Assembly: GCA_947442105.1 (NCBI GenBank)
Contig: CANEVH010000012.1
Span: 1-64,000, forward strand
Source: Comamonadaceae bacterium
GTDB taxonomy: Bacteria > Pseudomonadota > Gammaproteobacteria > Burkholderiales > Burkholderiaceae_C
Direction of reading: 5' to 3'
Length of the DNA: 64,000 nt
Part shown: in pieces, positions 1 to 13,042 of the stretch
How the letters are laid out: each line of letters starts with the position of its first letter
Numbering within the stretch: position 1 is the first letter of the stretch
Program-made: the position numbers and the translations under genes
The notes under the pieces: generated by a model
The model's input: the letters and a program-made list of their open reading frames with translations, nothing else
The model's database searches: none
Told to the model about the DNA's origin: nothing

Positions 1-972
1 ACCACGCCCCCCAGCACCGCCTCCAGCGTCACCGGCTTGTTCGACGACGCGGGCATCAAAACCGGCAATGTGGCTTCCGGCACCACCACCGATGACACCA
101 GCCTGGTCGTCAGCGGCACCCTGGGCGGCGACACCGCCGGGGCCACCCTGGCCAGCGGGGAAACGTTGCGCGTCTATGACGGCGCGACCTATTTGGGCAA
201 TGCCACGGTGATGGTCACCTCTGGGGGCCAAAGCACCTGGAGCTACAGCGATACCCGCACCCTGACTGACGCACAGGCCCTGAGCTACACCGTCAAGGTG
301 GCCGATGCCGCAGGCAATGAGTACGCATCCGGCACCGCTTACACCGCCACGGTGGACACCACGCCCCCCAGCACCCCCGGCATCGACAGGGTGGCCGACG
401 ACGACATCATCAATCTCTTGGAGACCGGCAGCACGATCACCGGCACCTGCGAGAGTGCTGCCACCGTCACCCTGAGCATTGGCGGGACCACCCGCACGCC
501 TACCGTCACCGACACGACCTGGAGCTACACCCTGGTGGACGCCGACATCACCAACATGGGTCAGGGCGCAGAGACGCTTTCTGTAACTCAGGCCGATGCT
601 GCAGGAAACACCAGCACGGTTACGCGCGATATCTGGGTCGACACGCTCGACACCACCCCACCCACGACCACCTCAAGCGTCAACGGCTTGTACGACGATG
701 TGGGCATTTTCCAAGGCAACGTCGATTCCGGTAAAACCACCGATGACACCAGTTTGGTCGTGAGCGGCACCCTGGGCGGGGTCAGCGCCGGGGCCAGCTT
801 GGACGTTGGGGAGACGCTGCGCGTTTATGACGGCGCGACCTACCTGGGCAATGCCGTAGTGACCGTCACCTCTGGGGGCCAAAGCACCTGGAGCTACAGC
901 GATACCCGCACCCTGACTGACGCACAGGCCCTGAGCTACACCGTCAAGGTGGCCGATGCCGCAGGCAATTAG
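1..972 (+). CDS. Ig-like repeat surface protein, partial 5', ends at in-frame TAG
   Basis: The frame is open from the first base, so the gene begins upstream. It encodes tandem Ig-like modules typical of very large bacterial adhesins or biofilm proteins. Each module has a GETLRVYDGATYLGNA segment, a WSYSDTRTLTDAQALSYT strand region and an ADAAGN turn, separated by DTTPP linkers. Threonine, serine, glycine and aspartate dominate and there are almost no cysteines or lysines, as in BapA-like extracellular stalks. Two modules repeat with a 651-bp period. The frame stops at TAG 970-972, where the sister repeat has GAG at 319-321, and the same frame continues downstream for another 455 codons. This is therefore probably one gene interrupted by a point nonsense mutation or a sequence error. 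Family assignment is by repeat style only; substrate and export route are not visible. Confidence 0.75.
   Translation, partial: TTPPSTASSVTGLFDDAGIKTGNVASGTTTDDTSLVVSGTLGGDTAGATLASGETLRVYDGATYLGNATVMVTSGGQSTWSYSDTRTLTDAQALSYTVKVADAAGNEYASGTAYTATVDTTPPSTPGIDRVADDDIINLLETGSTITGTCESAATVTLSIGGTTRTPTVTDTTWSYTLVDADITNMGQGAETLSVTQADAAGNTSTVTRDIWVDTLDTTPPTTTSSVNGLYDDVGIFQGNVDSGKTTDDTSLVVSGTLGGVSAGASLDVGETLRVYDGATYLGNAVVTVTSGGQSTWSYSDTRTLTDAQALSYTVKVADAAGN
214..361 (+). repeat. Ig-repeat copy 1 (148 bp, partner at 865-1012)
   Basis: These bases match 865-1012 at an offset of 651 bp with one visible mismatch, G319 against T970. The 651-bp period equals 217 codons, so the repeat keeps the reading frame. 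Near-identity at the DNA level suggests recent duplication or gene conversion between modules. Confidence 0.85.
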
Positions 973-1012
973 TACGCATCCGGCACCGCTTACACCGCCA
1001 CGGTGGACACCA
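865..1012 (+). repeat. Ig-repeat copy 2, carries the G-to-T nonsense change
   Basis: Partner of 214-361. The single mismatch at 970 turns GAG (Glu) into TAG. Flanking bases on both sides are identical to copy 1, so the stop is a point change, not a rearrangement junction. Confidence 0.85.
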
Positions 1013-2337
1013 GCGCACCGAGCGCTGGTGCTTTGACGAATATCATCTTGACCGACAACGTAGGTACGGTCACGGGTGAAATCGACTATGGGGCCACCAC
1101 GAACGACAGCACGCCTACTGTATCGGGTCGCGCCAGTGGCGACGCCGCGTATGTCAATGTCTACGGCGATGGCACCTTTCTTGGCCGCGTAGCGGTCGAC
1201 GCTCTCACCGGAACTTGGTCCTATGAAACCCCTGCTTTTTCTGAAAACCCGCACTCCCTGACCGCCTGGGCCGTCGATGCCGCCGGGAACCAGGCGACCA
1301 GTTACAGCGCTGAACTCGCTTTTAAGGTGGTCACCACACCCGTTACGCTGGCGCTGAAATCTGATACCGGCACCAACCCAGGTCAAGTACCTGATTTAGT
1401 CAGCAATGTGGGCGCGGTCAAAGTTGGCAGCCTGAATTGCACTACTTGGCAATACAGCGTCGACGGTGGTGCCCATTGGATCGACGGCATCTTCGACAGT
1501 ACTGGCACGGGTGGCACTTTTACTTTGCTTGAAGGTAATTACGACCGCAATAGGATTCAAGTTCAACAATTTGACGCCTTGGGCAACGTCCAAGAAGGTA
1601 CAGTGTCTCTAGGTGGAACCGTCATTGATCAAACCAATCCACTGGCCCCGCAGATAGGCAACGCAATTCCTGAGTATGCGAGCATTAATTTGCTGGAGTC
1701 CTTGGCTGCCGAACCAGGTAACGTTGAGGTATATTTCAAGACTTCGACCTTCGATGCGGATTTATATACCCACAGGTACGATGCGACGGATTCAACTAAA
1801 GATACCGATAACGCCTTGAACGCAAAGGTGCACCTTATGGTTAATGGTGTGCTTATTAACTCGCCAGGTAACAATTTTGCGTCATACTTCGTTTTATCCG
1901 AGGCCCAAGCGGCTGGGTACTACACTATGGATATTCCAATGGGCTCATTCAATCAAGGAGATAACACTGTTCAGGCCCGTTTGATTGACTTGGCAGGCAA
2001 CACTGGTGATTGGTCCACGCCGCTGACGTACTATTACGATACGGTCAATCCGACGGCCACGCTAACCGAGGCTAGCAGTAATAACTCGGGCAACGCAACA
2101 GTAAAAAGCAATGAAGCTGGCAAAGCCTATTTGGTGAATATTGACAATGTCACAGTAACTCAAGTAGGGGACATCTTTACAGCTGCGAATTCCGACTGGA
2201 ATTCGATTGATATCGCCGCCAACACTGAAACCAGTTTATCGCTGAGTAATCTTGCCGCAGGTCGCTATGCGCTGTATGTCACGGACACTGCAGGCAATCT
2301 ATCGACCGATGCTGCTCACATTTACACCGTAATATAG
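1003..2337 (+). CDS. C-terminal part of the Ig-like repeat protein, separated by the TAG
   Basis: This is the in-frame continuation of the preceding frame. Codons directly after the TAG (973 onward) still match the sister repeat, so the first usable start (GTG 1003) is probably not a real initiation site. It holds one more DTSAPSAG-linked Ig module, then a module with WQYSVDGGAHWIDG near residues 147-160, and a last segment with NSGNATVKSNEAGKAYLVN followed by a terminal VTDTAGNLS turn. Such modules are common in giant repeat proteins of Comamonadaceae. No RTX nonapeptides, LPXTG or outer-membrane anchor is visible at the C-terminus. Base composition drops noticeably in AT-richer codons after about 1400, unlike the GC-rich repeats before it. 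If the TAG is real this part is untranslated or made only by reinitiation. Confidence 0.6.
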   Translation: MDTSAPSAGALTNIILTDNVGTVTGEIDYGATTNDSTPTVSGRASGDAAYVNVYGDGTFLGRVAVDALTGTWSYETPAFSENPHSLTAWAVDAAGNQATSYSAELAFKVVTTPVTLALKSDTGTNPGQVPDLVSNVGAVKVGSLNCTTWQYSVDGGAHWIDGIFDSTGTGGTFTLLEGNYDRNRIQVQQFDALGNVQEGTVSLGGTVIDQTNPLAPQIGNAIPEYASINLLESLAAEPGNVEVYFKTSTFDADLYTHRYDATDSTKDTDNALNAKVHLMVNGVLINSPGNNFASYFVLSEAQAAGYYTMDIPMGSFNQGDNTVQARLIDLAGNTGDWSTPLTYYYDTVNPTATLTEASSNNSGNATVKSNEAGKAYLVNIDNVTVTQVGDIFTAANSDWNSIDIAANTETSLSLSNLAAGRYALYVTDTAGNLSTDAAHIYTVI

Positions 2338-2373
2338 AAAGCAGGCTTAACCCAGGCTGAGACCGAATATCAG

Positions 2374-2410
2374 CCACAAAAAAACCCCGCATTGCGGGGT
2401 TTTTTTGTGG
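2374..2410 (+). terminator. Strong intrinsic terminator
   Basis: A perfect 17-bp inverted repeat (arms 2374-2390 and 2394-2410, loop ATT) has a CCCCGC/GCGGGG core flanked by seven A and seven T residues. The symmetry lets it work in both directions. It lies 37 bp after the Ig-repeat gene stop and closes that transcription unit. Confidence 0.93.
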
Positions 2411-2665
2411 GGTTCAAGAGCTGCACGGTCGCCCACCGTTTGCAGTGGCTACCAAGCGGGGCATTGACGTCATACAGCGATGCTCGGGCCCGTGGGAAGC
2501 CGCTCTGTAAGGGGCATTGCACGGCGGTCGGGGTCAAAAAACCTATCAGTGGCAAGCTGCGGCAAAAGTGATGCATGCCGGTCTGGGGCCGCTTGCATTC
2601 ACCGCGCTTGACCTGAGATGCACACAGTAGAAACATCCAAACCCACCCACCGAAAAGGACCCACC
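2411..2665. other. Intergenic region upstream of the OYE gene
   Basis: No coding frame is supported here. It presumably carries the promoter of the Old Yellow Enzyme gene, but no convincing -35/-10 pair or operator stood out. Confidence 0.5.
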
Positions 2666-3742
2666 ATGCTTTTTGATCGCTACACACTGGGCCAGCTCGG
2701 CTTGTCCAACCGCATCGTCATGTCCCCCATGACGCGCAGCCGGGCGACAGACGCCAATACTCCCAACGCACTGATGGCGCGCTACTACGGCCAGCGGGCG
2801 TCTGCGGGTTTGATCATTACCGAGGGCGTGTCGCCATCGCCCAATGGCTTGGGATACGCCCGGATTCCTGGCTTGTTCAAGCAAGACCACGTCCAGGGCT
2901 GGAAGCTGGTGGCAGACGCCGTTCACGCCAAGGGCGGCAAGATCGTGCTTCAGCTGATGCACTGCGGTCGGGTCGTGGGCGCGGCCAATCTTCCGTCCGG
3001 CGCCAAGGCCGTCGGCCCCACCAGCGCCACCCTCGAAGGCGAGATGTACACCGATGCCCATGGCATGCAGCCCCATGTGCAGCCCCACGCCATGTCGCAA
3101 GAAGACATCACCGCCGCCGTGGCCGAATATGCACATGCCGCCACACTGGCTGTTGAGGCAGGAATCGATGGTGTTGAGCTGCACGCGGCCAATGGCTACC
3201 TGATCGAACAATTCCTCAATGCCAACGTGAACACCCGCACCGACGGCTGTGGCGGCAGCCCCGCCCACCGCAACCGGTTTGCATTAGAGGTGGCGCGCGC
3301 AAGCGTGGCGGCCATAGGCGCCCAGCGCGTGGGTATCCGGCTCTCGCCTTACGGCGTCTTCAACGGAAGCGGCGGGTTTGCCGAGGTAGACGCGCAGTAC
3401 GAGTCACTGGTGCAAGCGCTGTCTGCCATGGGCCTGCTGTATGTGCACTTGCTGGACCATTCCTCCATGGGGGCGCCCGCCGTGCCCGCCGAACTGAAGG
3501 CCAAGCTGCGTTCTGCCTTTAGGGGAAGCTTTATTCTGGCCGGTGGCTATGACCAAGCCAGTGCCGAGGCAGCTTTGGTGGCCGGTCAAGCCGATTTGAT
3601 TGGCTTTGGTCGCCCTTTTATTGCCAACCCAGACCTGGTGGAGCGGTTCAAGGCGCATGCCGCCCTGAATGCGCCCGACATAGCCACCTTCTACATCCCC
3701 GGCGAAAAGGGCTATACCGACTATCCGACCTTGGGCAACTAA
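2666..3742 (+). CDS. Old Yellow Enzyme family ene-reductase (NemA-like)
   Basis: 358-aa FMN-dependent alkene reductase of the OYE/N-ethylmaleimide reductase group, which uses NAD(P)H to reduce activated C=C bonds, maleimides or nitro compounds in the cytoplasm. The start is ATG 2666, preceded by AAAAGGA, giving MLFDRYTLG; a longer frame upstream lacks family similarity. It shows the N-terminal SPMTRSRA segment that contacts FMN and the substrate-binding H-x-x-N plus Tyr in HAANGYLIEQF (about residues 172-182), followed by NTRTDGCGGS, the usual RTDxYGGS motif with Cys for Tyr. The C-terminal FGRPFIANPDLV phosphate-binding segment is also present. Full length for the family. It is flanked by noncoding DNA and appears monocistronic; the physiological substrate cannot be told. 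Confidence 0.92.
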   Translation: MLFDRYTLGQLGLSNRIVMSPMTRSRATDANTPNALMARYYGQRASAGLIITEGVSPSPNGLGYARIPGLFKQDHVQGWKLVADAVHAKGGKIVLQLMHCGRVVGAANLPSGAKAVGPTSATLEGEMYTDAHGMQPHVQPHAMSQEDITAAVAEYAHAATLAVEAGIDGVELHAANGYLIEQFLNANVNTRTDGCGGSPAHRNRFALEVARASVAAIGAQRVGIRLSPYGVFNGSGGFAEVDAQYESLVQALSAMGLLYVHLLDHSSMGAPAVPAELKAKLRSAFRGSFILAGGYDQASAEAALVAGQADLIGFGRPFIANPDLVERFKAHAALNAPDIATFYIPGEKGYTDYPTLGN

Positions 3743-3870
3743 CCCGGCAAGCTAAGCTCGCAGCACCCAGGCTGCGAACCTGAACCTCAGGCAGCTCGGC
3801 GCCTACCTTGTCCGCGATACCCTGTCCATGTCGGTGCAGGGAATTGCCTCACTGCTTGAAAGGACCGTCC

Positions 3871-5184
3871 ATGCACTGCAAGCGCACCGCTTCCATCAGC
3901 CTGCTGCTCGCCTCTTTGCTGGGCTGCGGACAGGCGCCGCTGCTGCGCGACGCTGCGGGCGTGGGCGCGCAGCCCATGCTGCCAGCGCCATCGCAGGCCT
4001 TGCTGCCCACCGTCAACATCGCGCCGGCAGTGGGCTGGCCCGAAGGTGGCGCGCCGCGCCCGGCGCCGGGTTTGGGTGCGGTGGCCTTTGCCCGCGGCCT
4101 GGACCACCCACGCTGGCTGTATGTGCTGCCCAATGGCGATGTGCTGGTGGCAGAAACCAACGCCCCCGACAGGCCGGGCAGCAGCCAGGGACTCAAAGGC
4201 TGGATTGCTGGACTGGTAATGGCGCGCGCAGGTGCCACCGTGCCCAGCGCCAACCGCATCACCCTGCTGCGCGATACCGATGGAGATGGCGTGGCCGATA
4301 TGCGCTCCGTGCTGCTGGACGGCCTGAACTCGCCCTTTGGCATGGCGCTGGTTGGGAACCATTTATATGTGGCCAACACGGACGCGGTGCTGCGCTTCCC
4401 CTACGCCACGGGCGACACGCGCATTCGGGCGCCGGGCGCCAAGGTGGTGGACCTGCCTGCGGGCCCGATCAACCACCACTGGACCAAAAACCTGATTGCC
4501 AGCCCGGACGGTCGCTACCTGTACGTCACCGTGGGCTCCAACAGCAATATTGCGGAGCGCGGTATGGAGGTGGAGGCCGGTCGCGCCGCTATTTGGGAGG
4601 TGGACGCTGCCACCGGCAGCCACCGCATCTTTGCCAGCGGCCTGCGCAACCCCAACGGCATGGCCTGGGAGCCCGCCAGTGGCGCTTTGTGGACAGTGGT
4701 GAACGAGCGCGACGAGCTGGGCAATGACCTGGTGCCCGACTATTTGACCTCGGTGCGCGATGGCGGCATTTACGGCTGGCCCTACAGCTACTTTGGCAGG
4801 CACGTGGATACCCGGGTAACGCCGCAACGCGCGGACCTGGTGGAGCGCGCCATCGTCCCTGACTACGCCTTGGGTGCGCACGTCGCCGCCTTGGGCTTGG
4901 CTTGGGCCAAGGGCAACACCCTGGGCTCGGCCTTTGCCAGCGGCATGTTCGTGGGCGAGCACGGGTCCTGGAACCGGCAGCCGCACAGCGGCTACAAGGT
5001 CGTTTTTGTGCCCTTTAAAGACGGTCAGCCTAACGCCATGCCCGTGGATGTGCTCACTGGCTTCCTCAGTGCCGACGGCAAGGCCTATGGTCGACCCGTG
5101 GGTGTGGTGCTTGACCCGCAGGGCGCGCTCTTGGTGGCAGACGATGTGGGCAATGTGCTGTGGCGGGTGAGTCGCCGGGATTAG
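3871..5184 (+). CDS. Lipoprotein PQQ-type sugar/sorbosone dehydrogenase-like beta-propeller
   Basis: 437-aa protein of the glucose/sorbosone dehydrogenase family, a six-bladed beta-propeller that oxidises sugars or aldoses with PQQ in the periplasm. I chose ATG 3871 because GAAAGGA precedes it and it gives a lipoprotein signal, [19 protein letters not shown], with Cys19 in an LLGC lipobox. Family-like blocks include [42 protein letters not shown] and [15 protein letters not shown], then a GEHGSWNR block near the end. It stands alone between noncoding stretches, with no PQQ synthesis gene nearby. PQQ dependence is inferred from the family; the substrate is unknown. Confidence 0.85.
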   Translation: MHCKRTASISLLLASLLGCGQAPLLRDAAGVGAQPMLPAPSQALLPTVNIAPAVGWPEGGAPRPAPGLGAVAFARGLDHPRWLYVLPNGDVLVAETNAPDRPGSSQGLKGWIAGLVMARAGATVPSANRITLLRDTDGDGVADMRSVLLDGLNSPFGMALVGNHLYVANTDAVLRFPYATGDTRIRAPGAKVVDLPAGPINHHWTKNLIASPDGRYLYVTVGSNSNIAERGMEVEAGRAAIWEVDAATGSHRIFASGLRNPNGMAWEPASGALWTVVNERDELGNDLVPDYLTSVRDGGIYGWPYSYFGRHVDTRVTPQRADLVERAIVPDYALGAHVAALGLAWAKGNTLGSAFASGMFVGEHGSWNRQPHSGYKVVFVPFKDGQPNAMPVDVLTGFLSADGKAYGRPVGVVLDPQGALLVADDVGNVLWRVSRRD

Positions 5185-5279
5185 GCGTATGCTGGTTCGA
5201 CGCATCGCGCCCATAGCGATTTCTGAACCCTCTCAAAACGTTTGCCTGCAGTTTTGACGCCCGCCTTGTCGTTCACTCC

Positions 5280-5540
5280 ATGAAATCACACGCTACCGTT
5301 CCCCACGCCTTTGTTTCTCGGCTTTGGATGGGGGTTGCCGTTGTGCTGGCGTGCCTGGGCGTAGCGGGCGATGCGCTGGCGTACAAAGTGGAACGGATTT
5401 GTGAAATGACAGAGGCCACCAACAAAAAGCCTGCTGTCAAGGTCTGTAAAACACTGTTGGTCCAAGCCAGCCCTGGGGCGGCCAAGGACGATAAAAAAGC
5501 GGCCCCAGGCTCGGAAAAGTCGGGCGCCGCTTCCCACTGA
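5280..5540 (+). CDS. Small secreted protein of unknown function
   Basis: 86 aa. A hydrophobic N-terminal stretch (about residues 15-34) ending in GDALA-YK is a good Sec signal peptide, leaving a mature peptide of about 50 residues. The mature part has two cysteines (YKVERICEMTE and AVKVCKTLLV) that could form a disulfide, then a low-complexity lysine, alanine, glycine and serine tail. I do not recognise the family. It sits alone, convergent with the ABC-F gene, with a hairpin repeat element between them. Confidence 0.65.
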   Translation: MKSHATVPHAFVSRLWMGVAVVLACLGVAGDALAYKVERICEMTEATNKKPAVKVCKTLLVQASPGAAKDDKKAAPGSEKSGAASH

Positions 5541-5561
5541 GCGGCCAAGGCAAGCGCTGAA

Positions 5562-5611
5562 CCTGAAAGAATTTTCATGATGGGGTGCTGCGCACCGTCA
5601 TGAAAGTTAGG
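5562..5611 (-). repeat. Nested-hairpin element, copy A
   Basis: Read on the minus strand: outer arm AACTTTCATGA, inner hairpin GGTGC-GCA-GCACC, then TCATGAAAATT and a CTTTCA tail. The outer arms pair except at one position. The TAA stop of the ABC-F gene (5607-5609) lies within its first bases, and the element is in the sense orientation of that gene. Related copies lie at 13435, 31746, 46521 and 48589. It probably acts as the 3' end signal of the minus-strand operon. Confidence 0.8.
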
Positions 5612-7552
5612 CGCTTGCCGACTCAAGCGCTTCAGTGGCTACTAGCCAGGCTTCTTCCAGGGTTTTGAGTTCGTCGCCCACGCTTTTCAGGCGTTTACCC
5701 AGTTCGGCAATTTCATGGGGCAGGGGGTTTTGGCTGAGCTTGCCTTCTAGCGCGGCGCCTTCGGCGCTGACCGTGGCGATGCGGGCGTCCAGGCGGGCAA
5801 TCTCGGTGGTCCATTTACGCCGCGCATCCGGTGTCACTACCGGTTTAGCGGGCTTTGCCGAGGCCTTGGCCTGCTGCTTGTTGAGCTGGTTTTGCGTCTC
5901 TTTGATGGCCTCGCGCTGGCGCTTGGCTTCGTCGAGCAGGTAGCGCTGGTAGTCGTCTAGGTCGCCGTCAAAGGGCGCCACACCGCCGCGTGACACCATC
6001 CAGAACTCGTCGCACACCGAGCGCAGCAAGGCGCGGTCGTGGCTGACCAGCATGACAGTGCCTTCAAACTCATTGAGCGCCATGGCCAGTGCCTCGCGGG
6101 TCGCCAGGTCCAGGTGGTTGGTGGGCTCGTCAAGCAGCAGCAAGTTGGGCCGCTGCCAGACAATCATGCACAGCACCAGGCGTGCTTTTTCGCCGCCACT
6201 CATGCTGCCCACGGCCTGTTTGACCATGTCGCCGCCAAAGTTAAAGGTGCCCAAAAAGCTGCGCAAGTCTTGCTCGCGCGTGGCTTGGCCGGCAATGCGG
6301 CCCTCGGCGGTCAGTTCCTTGACCAAACGAATCATGTGTTCCAGCGGCGTGTCGGCCGGGCGCAGCACGTCGAGTTCTTGCTGCGCAAAGTAGCCGATGT
6401 TTAGTCCCTTGCCCTCGGTCACATCGCCGCCGATAGGCGCCAGGTCGCGCGCGACCGTCTTGACCAGCGTCGATTTACCCTGGCCGTTGGCGCCCAAAAT
6501 GCCGATGCGCTGACCGGCCAGCACCGAGCGGCTGACGTTTTGCACGATGACCGTGGGCGGCGTGTCGTCCGGCGAGTCGGCAGGAGGCGGGTAGCCAAAG
6601 CTCACGCCCGACATGGACAGCATGGGGTTGGGCAGGTTGGCCGGCTCTTTGAATTCGAAGGTGAAGTCGGCGTCCGCCAGCAGTGGAGCAATCTTCTCCA
6701 TGCGGTCCAGCGCCTTGACGCGGCTTTGCGCCTGCTTGGCCTTGCTGGCCTTGGCCTTGAAGCGGGCAATGAACTTTTGTAAGTGTGCGATTTTGTCCTG
6801 CTGCTTGGAGAAGGCGTTTTGTTGCAACTCCATCTGCTCGGCGCGCATGTCCTCGAACTTGCTGTAGTTGCCGCCGTAGCGCACCAGCTTGCCCGCATCA
6901 ATGTGCAGAGTGACATTGGTCACCGCGTCCAAAAACTCCCGGTCATGGCTGATCACGACCATGGTGCCCTCGTAGCGCTTGAGCCAGGCCTCCAGCCACA
7001 CCAGGGCATCCAAGTCCAAGTGGTTGGTGGGCTCGTCCAGCAGCAGCAGGTCGGACGGGCACATTAGCGCGCGCGCTAACTGCAAACGCATGCGCCAGCC
7101 GCCGGAGAAGCTGTTGACCGGGTTGTCCAACTCAGTGGTCTTGAAGCCCAGGCCCAAAATCAGTGCTTGGGCGCGCGAGGGCGCGTCATGTTCGCCCGCG
7201 TCATAGAGCGCCATGTAGGCGTTGGCCATGCGGTCGCCGTCGTCGGTGGCCTCGGCGGCCTTCACCTCGTCGCGCGCCGCGTTGAGCACCGTGTCGCCTT
7301 CAATCACAAACTCGGTGGCACTTTGCTCGGTCTCGGGCATGTCCTGCGACACCTGGCCCATACGCCATTGGGTGGGGATGTAGTACTCGCCCGCGTCTTC
7401 GTGCAAATTGCCGTTGAACAAGGCAAATAGCGAGGATTTTCCAGCGCCGTTGCGGCCCACAAGGCCGACTTTTTCCCCGGGGTTCAGGGTGACCGAGGCG
7501 TGTTCCAGCAAGACCTTGGCACTTCGGCGCAAGGTCACGTTTTTTAAAGTAA

Positions 7553-7556
<4 letters not shown>
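5607..7556 (-). CDS. ABC-F family ATPase, YheS-like
   Basis: 649-aa soluble tandem ABC ATPase without membrane segments, so an ABC-F protein that acts on ribosomes rather than a transporter. Walker A motifs lie at residues 34-42 (GRNGAGKSS) and 355-363 (GANGQGKST). Signature motifs lie at about 150-154 and 452-456, and both halves carry LLLLDEPTNHLDL. The linker between domains (about 235-295) is the charged helical P-site interaction motif, and a coiled-coil tail follows residue 540. The match to E. coli YheS extends over IVWQRPNLLLLDEPTNHLDL. The start ATG 7556 overlaps the TGA of prmB as ATGA, indicating translational coupling. An in-frame upstream extension reads into prmB and is not needed. 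The exact ribosomal role is inferred. Confidence 0.93.
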
Positions 7557-10784
<3,228 letters not shown>

Positions 10785-10823
10785 GGCTTGTTCCTGAAGT
10801 GCTGTGGTGTGGGGGGGTGAATA

Positions 10824-11648
10824 TCAATCGCGCAGCAAGTCGTTGAGCGAGGTTTTGGCGCGGGTTTGCGCGTCCACGCGCTTGACGATGATGGCGGCGT
10901 ACAGGCTGTACTTGCCCTCGTTCTTGGGCAGGCTGCCGCTAATCACCACCGAGCCTGACGGAATGCGCCCATAGCTCACCGTGTCAGTGGCGCGGTCATA
11001 AATCGGGGTGCTCTGGCCCAGGTAGACGCCCATGGAAATCACCGAGTTTTCTTCCACGATCACACCTTCGACCACTTCAGAGCGCGCGCCGATAAAGCAG
11101 TTGTCCTCAATGATGGTGGGGCCGGCCTGCATGGGTTCCAACACACCGCCAATGCCCACGCCGCCGCTTAAATGCACGTTTTTTCCGATTTGGGCACACG
11201 AACCCACGGTGGCCCAGGTGTCAACCATGGTGCCTTCGTCCACATAGGCGCCAATGTTGATGTAGGAGGGCATCAAAATCACGCCCTTGGCAATGTGGCT
11301 GCCGCGCCGCGCAACGGCAGGGGGCACTACGCGCACGCCGGCGGCCTTCATTTCGGCCTCCGTCATGCCGGCAAATTTGGTGGGTACTTTGTCGTAAAAG
11401 CCCAGGTCGCCCGCCTGGATGAGCGCGTTGTCCTTGAGCCGAAAACTCAGCAACACCGCTTTTTTGACCCACTGGTGCGTGGTCCATTGGCCCACGCCGT
11501 CGCGGGTGGCCACGCGCAGGGCGCCGCTGTTGAGTTCGGAAATGACGTGTTCCACAGCGTCGGCCACTTCTTTGGGCGCGGATTGGACCGAAATGTTGGC
11601 GCGGTTTTCCCACGCGGCGTCGAGGATGGTTTGGAGTTGCTGGGTCAT
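10824..11648 (-). CDS. dapD: Tetrahydrodipicolinate N-succinyltransferase DapD
   Basis: 274 aa, the usual length. It transfers succinyl from succinyl-CoA to tetrahydrodipicolinate, the entry to the succinylase route to lysine and meso-DAP. The middle of the protein carries left-handed beta-helix hexapeptide repeats ([40 protein letters not shown]). The C-terminus ends in the family's [21 protein letters not shown]-type tail. It lies 65 bp from dapC and 39 bp from pilU on the same strand. Confidence 0.96.
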   Translation of the reverse strand: MTQQLQTILDAAWENRANISVQSAPKEVADAVEHVISELNSGALRVATRDGVGQWTTHQWVKKAVLLSFRLKDNALIQAGDLGFYDKVPTKFAGMTEAEMKAAGVRVVPPAVARRGSHIAKGVILMPSYINIGAYVDEGTMVDTWATVGSCAQIGKNVHLSGGVGIGGVLEPMQAGPTIIEDNCFIGARSEVVEGVIVEENSVISMGVYLGQSTPIYDRATDTVSYGRIPSGSVVISGSLPKNEGKYSLYAAIIVKRVDAQTRAKTSLNDLLRD

Positions 11649-11713
11649 GGTGCGTGTCGTTATGGGGTGTTATGGGGGGTGATGGAAATGAGTTGCTTTG
11701 TCGCGTGCAGCGC

Positions 11714-12949
11714 TTAGGGGGATTGCTTGCGCGCTTGCACAAAGGCCACGATACGCTGAGCGGCCTCCAAACATTCGTCGGTGTGTGCCACCAAGGCCAT
11801 GCGGATGCGTCCTGCGCCGGGGTTGTGGCCGTGTGCGTCGCGCGCCAGATACGAGCCAGGCAAAACCGTCACATTGTAGGCAGCGTACAGGTCGCGGGCG
11901 AAATCTTCGTCGCTGCCATTGACGGCGGCCCACAAATAGAAGCCCGCGTCGGGCAAGGCCACATCCAGCACCGTGGCCAGCAGGGGCGTGATTTGGGCAA
12001 ATTTTTCCCGGTAGAGCGCGCGGTTTTCCACCACATGCGCTTCGTCGTTCCAGGCCGCGATGCTGGCGCTTTGTACCACCGGGCTCATGGCACTGCCGTG
12101 GTAGGTGCGGTAGAGCAAAAATTGCTGAATCAGCGCCGCGTTACCCGCGCAAAAGCCGCTGCGCATCCCCGGCACATTGCTGCGTTTGGACAGACTGGTG
12201 AAAGACACCAGGTTTTTGAAATCACTGCGGCCCAGCTTCGCAGCCGCCTCCAGGCCACCGAGCGGAGGCTCGTCGCGGAAATAGATTTCGCTGTAGCACT
12301 CGTCCGATGCAATCACGAAGCCGTAGCGGTCGCTCAGATCAAACAGAAGCTTCCACTCCGCCAAGGGCATCACGGCGCCTGCCGGGTTTCCGGGACTGCA
12401 GACAAACAGCAATTGGGTGCGCGCACAGACGTCGGCGCTTACGCTGGCCCAGTCCTGGGCGAAGTTGCGTTGGGGGTCGGATGCGACGAAATAGGGCTCG
12501 GCGCCACCCAGGAGGGCAGCGCCTTCGTAAATTTGATAAAACGGATTGGGGCAAACCACCAACGGTTTGGCGCCGCTGGCCGATGGCGCCAGCACGGTTT
12601 GGGCAAAAGCAAACAAGGCCTCGCGGGAACCGTTAACCGGCAAAATTTGCGATTGCGCGCTCACGCTGAGTTGGTAGCGGCGTAGCAGCCAGTTGGCAAT
12701 CGCCTCGCGCAGTGGCAATTCACCTGCGGTGGCCGGGTAGCCGGCCAGGCCGCTGCCCATAATGGCGTCGCAATAGGCCTGTTTGACAAGCAGCGGCGTG
12801 GCGTGGCGCGGCTCGCCGATACCGAGGCTGATAGGCCGCAAGCCAGGGTTGGGGGTCACGGTAGCAAACAGCTGGCGCAGGCGTTCAAACGGGTAGGCCT
12901 GTAGTAGCGACAAATTGGGTGACAAAGAGGGCGACAAACGGGCATTCAT
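11714..12949 (-). CDS. dapC: Succinyldiaminopimelate aminotransferase DapC
   Basis: 411-aa PLP-dependent class I/II aminotransferase converting N-succinyl-2-amino-6-oxopimelate to N-succinyl-diaminopimelate. PLP-site features are GSREALFAF, CPNPFYQIYEGAALL, CSPGNPAGAV and the Schiff-base lysine in SFTSLSKRSNVPGMRSGF. The SKRSNVPG form is characteristic of DapC-type enzymes. The start is ATG 12949 (MNARLSPSL); a TTG three codons upstream is less likely. It heads the minus-strand block and is divergent from the HPt gene, so the promoter should lie in 12950-13042. Confidence 0.93.
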   Translation of the reverse strand: MNARLSPSLSPNLSLLQAYPFERLRQLFATVTPNPGLRPISLGIGEPRHATPLLVKQAYCDAIMGSGLAGYPATAGELPLREAIANWLLRRYQLSVSAQSQILPVNGSREALFAFAQTVLAPSASGAKPLVVCPNPFYQIYEGAALLGGAEPYFVASDPQRNFAQDWASVSADVCARTQLLFVCSPGNPAGAVMPLAEWKLLFDLSDRYGFVIASDECYSEIYFRDEPPLGGLEAAAKLGRSDFKNLVSFTSLSKRSNVPGMRSGFCAGNAALIQQFLLYRTYHGSAMSPVVQSASIAAWNDEAHVVENRALYREKFAQITPLLATVLDVALPDAGFYLWAAVNGSDEDFARDLYAAYNVTVLPGSYLARDAHGHNPGAGRIRMALVAHTDECLEAAQRIVAFVQARKQSP

Positions 12950-13042
12950 AGCGCTCAATTATCGTTTATCCATTGCTAAACTCGAAATCTGCGCGCCAGG
13001 GAACACGGCCTCCTAGCGCTTCTTTGATAAGGAGATGATTCG

